Source of the DNA: Thermoleophilia bacterium | Lineage (GTDB): Bacteria > Actinomycetota > Thermoleophilia > Gaiellales > Gaiellaceae | DNA length: 7,049 bases | Direction of reading: 5' to 3' | NCBI GenBank assembly: GCA_016844515.1 | Contig: JAERMP010000118.1 | Span: 1 to 7,049 of the forward strand | In this document: piece by piece, positions 5,174-7,049 of the stretch | Numbering within the stretch: the stretch's first letter is position 1 | How the letters are laid out: every line of letters starts with the position of its first letter | Made by a program: the position numbers and the translations under genes | The notes under the pieces: generated by a model | Databases searched by the model: none | Seen by the model: only the letters and a program-made list of their open reading frames with translations | Told to the model about the DNA's origin: nothing

Positions 5174-6283
5174 CTACGGCCGTGACCCGTCGGCCGGGAG
5201 CGCGACGACGAACCGCGCCCCCCGGCCCGAACCGTCGCTCTCGGCCCGCAGAGTCCCTCCGTGGGCTTCGACGATCGCGCGGGCGATCGTCAGTCCGATC
5301 CCGCTTCCGCCGGTGGCACGGCTGCGCGCCGGGTCGGCCCGGAAGAAGCGCTCGAAGACGCGCTCGAGGTGCTCGGGCGCGATCCCCTCGCCGGTGTCGG
5401 AGACCGAGAGCTCGACGTCGCTTGCTCGCCGCTCTGCCCGAACCTCCACCCGGCCGCCCGCCGACGTATGGCGAAGCGCGTTGTCCAGGAGATTCGTCAG
5501 GACCTCGCCCATGCGGTCGGGATCGACGTGGATCGGGGGTAGGCGTTGCTCGGCCGACCTCTCGAGCTGCACACCCTTGGTCTCGAACGCCGGTGCGGCG
5601 CTTCGGACGGCGTTCTCGACGAGCGAACGAGGCTCGATCTCGACGGTCCGGAGGTCCAGCTGGCGTTCCTCCGCCCGTGAGACCTTGTGCAGATCGTCAA
5701 CGAGCCGGCGCAGCCGTCCCGTCTCGGTCCCGAGGAGCGTCCAGGTCGACGCGTCGGGCGCCACGACGCCGTCTCGGAGTCCCTCGACGTAGCCTTCGAT
5801 CGTCGCCAGCGGCGTACGGAGCTCGTGGGCCACGTCCGAGATGAGCTCGCCCCGGCGGCGCTCTGCGGACTCGAGCGAGGCTGCCATCTCGTTGAACGAC
5901 GCGGCCAGCACCGCGAGCTCATCCGATCCGCCGACGGGCACGCGGGCGGCGTACGCCCCGCGTGCGATTCGCTGCGACGCCGCCGCGAGGCCGCGGATGG
6001 GACGCACGATACGAACCGCGAGAAAGGCGCTGGCCAACGCAGCGGTGACCGCCGCCGCGCCGATCGCGATCGCGAGTGAGACGAGCACCGCGTCCTCGAA
6101 CGCCTCGTCGAGATGGCGGGAGACGTCCTCGGGCACGATGCCGAGCGCGTCGCGCACATGCGCGTGAAAGAGGCTCGGAGCGAGCGCGAGCGCGACGAGC
6201 GCCAGCGTCACGCTGCCCGCGAGGATGACGAGGATCTGCGCCGCGAACAGCTTCGCGGTCAGGCTCCGCCGCAGGCGCCTCAC
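5174..6283 (-). CDS. Membrane sensor histidine kinase (HAMP, HisKA, HATPase_c)
   Basis: This is the sensor of a two-component system. The 369-residue protein has two membrane helices (about 12-36 and 66-90) enclosing a short extracytoplasmic loop of about 29 residues with His40, His42 and His57. A HAMP linker (91-143) follows. The HisKA dimerisation domain has its phospho-accepting His153 in SDVAHELRTPL. The catalytic domain has the N box NLLDNALRH (264-272), the G1 box DTGEG (296-300), the F box FERFFRAD (310-317) and the G2 box GGSGIGL (325-331), so it appears fully active. The start GTG overlaps the regulator stop as GTGA, giving tight coupling. The architecture is that of the OmpR/EnvZ group. 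The loop is too short for a classical PAS or Cache sensor domain, so it may sense a metal ion, the membrane, or a partner protein. Copper is a guess from context. Confidence 0.96.
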   Translation of the reverse strand: MRRLRRSLTAKLFAAQILVILAGSVTLALVALALAPSLFHAHVRDALGIVPEDVSRHLDEAFEDAVLVSLAIAIGAAAVTAALASAFLAVRIVRPIRGLAAASQRIARGAYAARVPVGGSDELAVLAASFNEMAASLESAERRRGELISDVAHELRTPLATIEGYVEGLRDGVVAPDASTWTLLGTETGRLRRLVDDLHKVSRAEERQLDLRTVEIEPRSLVENAVRSAAPAFETKGVQLERSAEQRLPPIHVDPDRMGEVLTNLLDNALRHTSAGGRVEVRAERRASDVELSVSDTGEGIAPEHLERVFERFFRADPARSRATGGSGIGLTIARAIVEAHGGTLRAESDGSGRGARFVVALPADGSRP

Positions 6284-7014
6284 TCGCCGGTGCCCATCCG
6301 GTAGCCGACGCCGCGGACGGTGCGGATGTACCGGCCCGCGCGCGCGTCATCTTCCAGCTTCCGCCGAATGTTGGCGACGTGGACGTCGACGACATGCTCG
6401 TCGCCGAACCACGGTCCCCACACGCGCTCGAGCAGCTGCTGGCGGCTGAAGGCGACCCGCGGCTGCTCGGAGAGCGCATCCAGCAGCGCGAACTCGAGTC
6501 GTGTCAGCTCGACCGCCTCGCCGCCCTTGCGCACCTCGCGGGCGAGTGGATCGAACTCGACATCCCCGAAGCGCCGGACTGCGATCGCCGGAGCGGCGGC
6601 TTCGCGCGGACGGCGCATGAGCGCGCGGACGCGGGCGACGAGCTCGCCGGGCGAGAAGGGCTTCGTGACGTAGTCATCCGCTCCGGTCGACAGGCCGATG
6701 ATCTTGTCCACCTCTTCGGCCTTCGCCGTGAGCATAAGGATGTATGCGTCGCTGAAGGCTCGGATCTGCCGGCAGGCCTCGATCCCGTCGAGCCCGGGCA
6801 GCATGAGGTCGAGGACGATGACGTCGGGCCGGCGTTCGCGGGCGACCCGAACGCCCGTCTCGCCGTCGCCGGCGATCTCGACCTCGAAGCCCTCGCGCTC
6901 GAGGAAGGAGCGGACGAGAGCGGCCAGTGGGGCCTCGTCGTCAACGACGAGCGCCAACGGACGAGGCCCGCTCGTGCTCACTCCTCCAGCATCGAGACGA
7001 ACCGGCCGTGCCAC
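6280..7014 (-). CDS. OmpR/PhoB-family response regulator
   Basis: This is a two-domain transcription factor activated by phosphorylation from the adjacent kinase. Counting from the GTG at 7014 (244 aa), the receiver domain (about 20-135) has the acidic pair Asp25 and Asp26 in VVDDE, the phospho-acceptor Asp69 in VLDLMLPG, Thr96 in MLTAK and Lys118 in the KPF motif, all canonical. The winged-helix DNA-binding domain (about 144-240) shows LTRLEFALLDAL, SRQQLLERVWG, the recognition-helix segment VVDVHVANIRRKL, and the wing IRTVRGVGYRM. I chose 7014 because GGAG lies 6 nt upstream. Other in-frame starts are the GTG at 7026, and the GTG at 6981, which follows GGAGGA with no spacer but gives the most typical N-terminus. 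The frame stays open to the window edge, so a longer form cannot be excluded. It probably controls its own operon and the redox genes downstream. Confidence 0.95.
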   Translation of the reverse strand: MARPVRLDAGGVSTSGPRPLALVVDDEAPLAALVRSFLEREGFEVEIAGDGETGVRVARERRPDVIVLDLMLPGLDGIEACRQIRAFSDAYILMLTAKAEEVDKIIGLSTGADDYVTKPFSPGELVARVRALMRRPREAAAPAIAVRRFGDVEFDPLAREVRKGGEAVELTRLEFALLDALSEQPRVAFSRQQLLERVWGPWFGDEHVVDVHVANIRRKLEDDARAGRYIRTVRGVGYRMGTGE

Positions 7015-7049
7015 CAGTGGCTCCACACGGCGCCGGTCGAGGCGTTCAC

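Overview
This is a high-GC bacterial window with strong third-position G/C bias. Gene content suggests an actinobacterium, possibly of the Thermoleophilia type: a FadD-like acyl-CoA synthetase, a RipA/CwlO-like NlpC/P60 hydrolase, several anchored extracytoplasmic redox proteins and many GTG starts. No rRNA or marker gene is present, so that placement is inference. No tRNA, CRISPR array, insertion sequence or phage gene was seen.

Layout. The plus strand carries one gene, the C-terminal part of a long-chain acyl-CoA synthetase (1-551), cut by the left edge. All other genes are on the minus strand and converge on it. In transcription order (right to left) they are: an OmpR-family response regulator (7014-6280), a HAMP/HisKA histidine kinase (6283-5174), a glutaredoxin-like protein (5094-4846), a CcdA/DsbD-type membrane thiol transporter (4846-4007), a membrane-anchored CxxC redoxin (about 4020-3319), a membrane-anchored two-domain multicopper oxidase (about 3129-2059), a 71-residue single-pass membrane protein (2036-1821) and a secreted coiled-coil NlpC/P60 peptidoglycan hydrolase (1811-606).

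Coupling. Regulator and kinase overlap as GTGA. The glutaredoxin and ccdA genes overlap as TGATG. ccdA and the redoxin overlap by about 14 nt. The small protein ends 9 nt before the hydrolase start. The only real breaks are 79 bp after the kinase and about 190 bp between redoxin and oxidase. I read this as a two-component system followed by two or three co-oriented transcription units, possibly one long operon.

How the genes may work together (inference). The glutaredoxin and CcdA could move reducing equivalents from the cytoplasm to the extracytoplasmic redoxin, while the multicopper oxidase acts on copper or another reduced substrate outside the membrane. The redoxin, oxidase and small protein are each a membrane anchor followed by a low-complexity Gly/Ala/Thr linker with His and Met, which could bind metal. 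The cluster resembles an envelope copper/thiol stress module under two-component control. Each family is known; the ordered combination and the shared linkers are what deserve a closer look.
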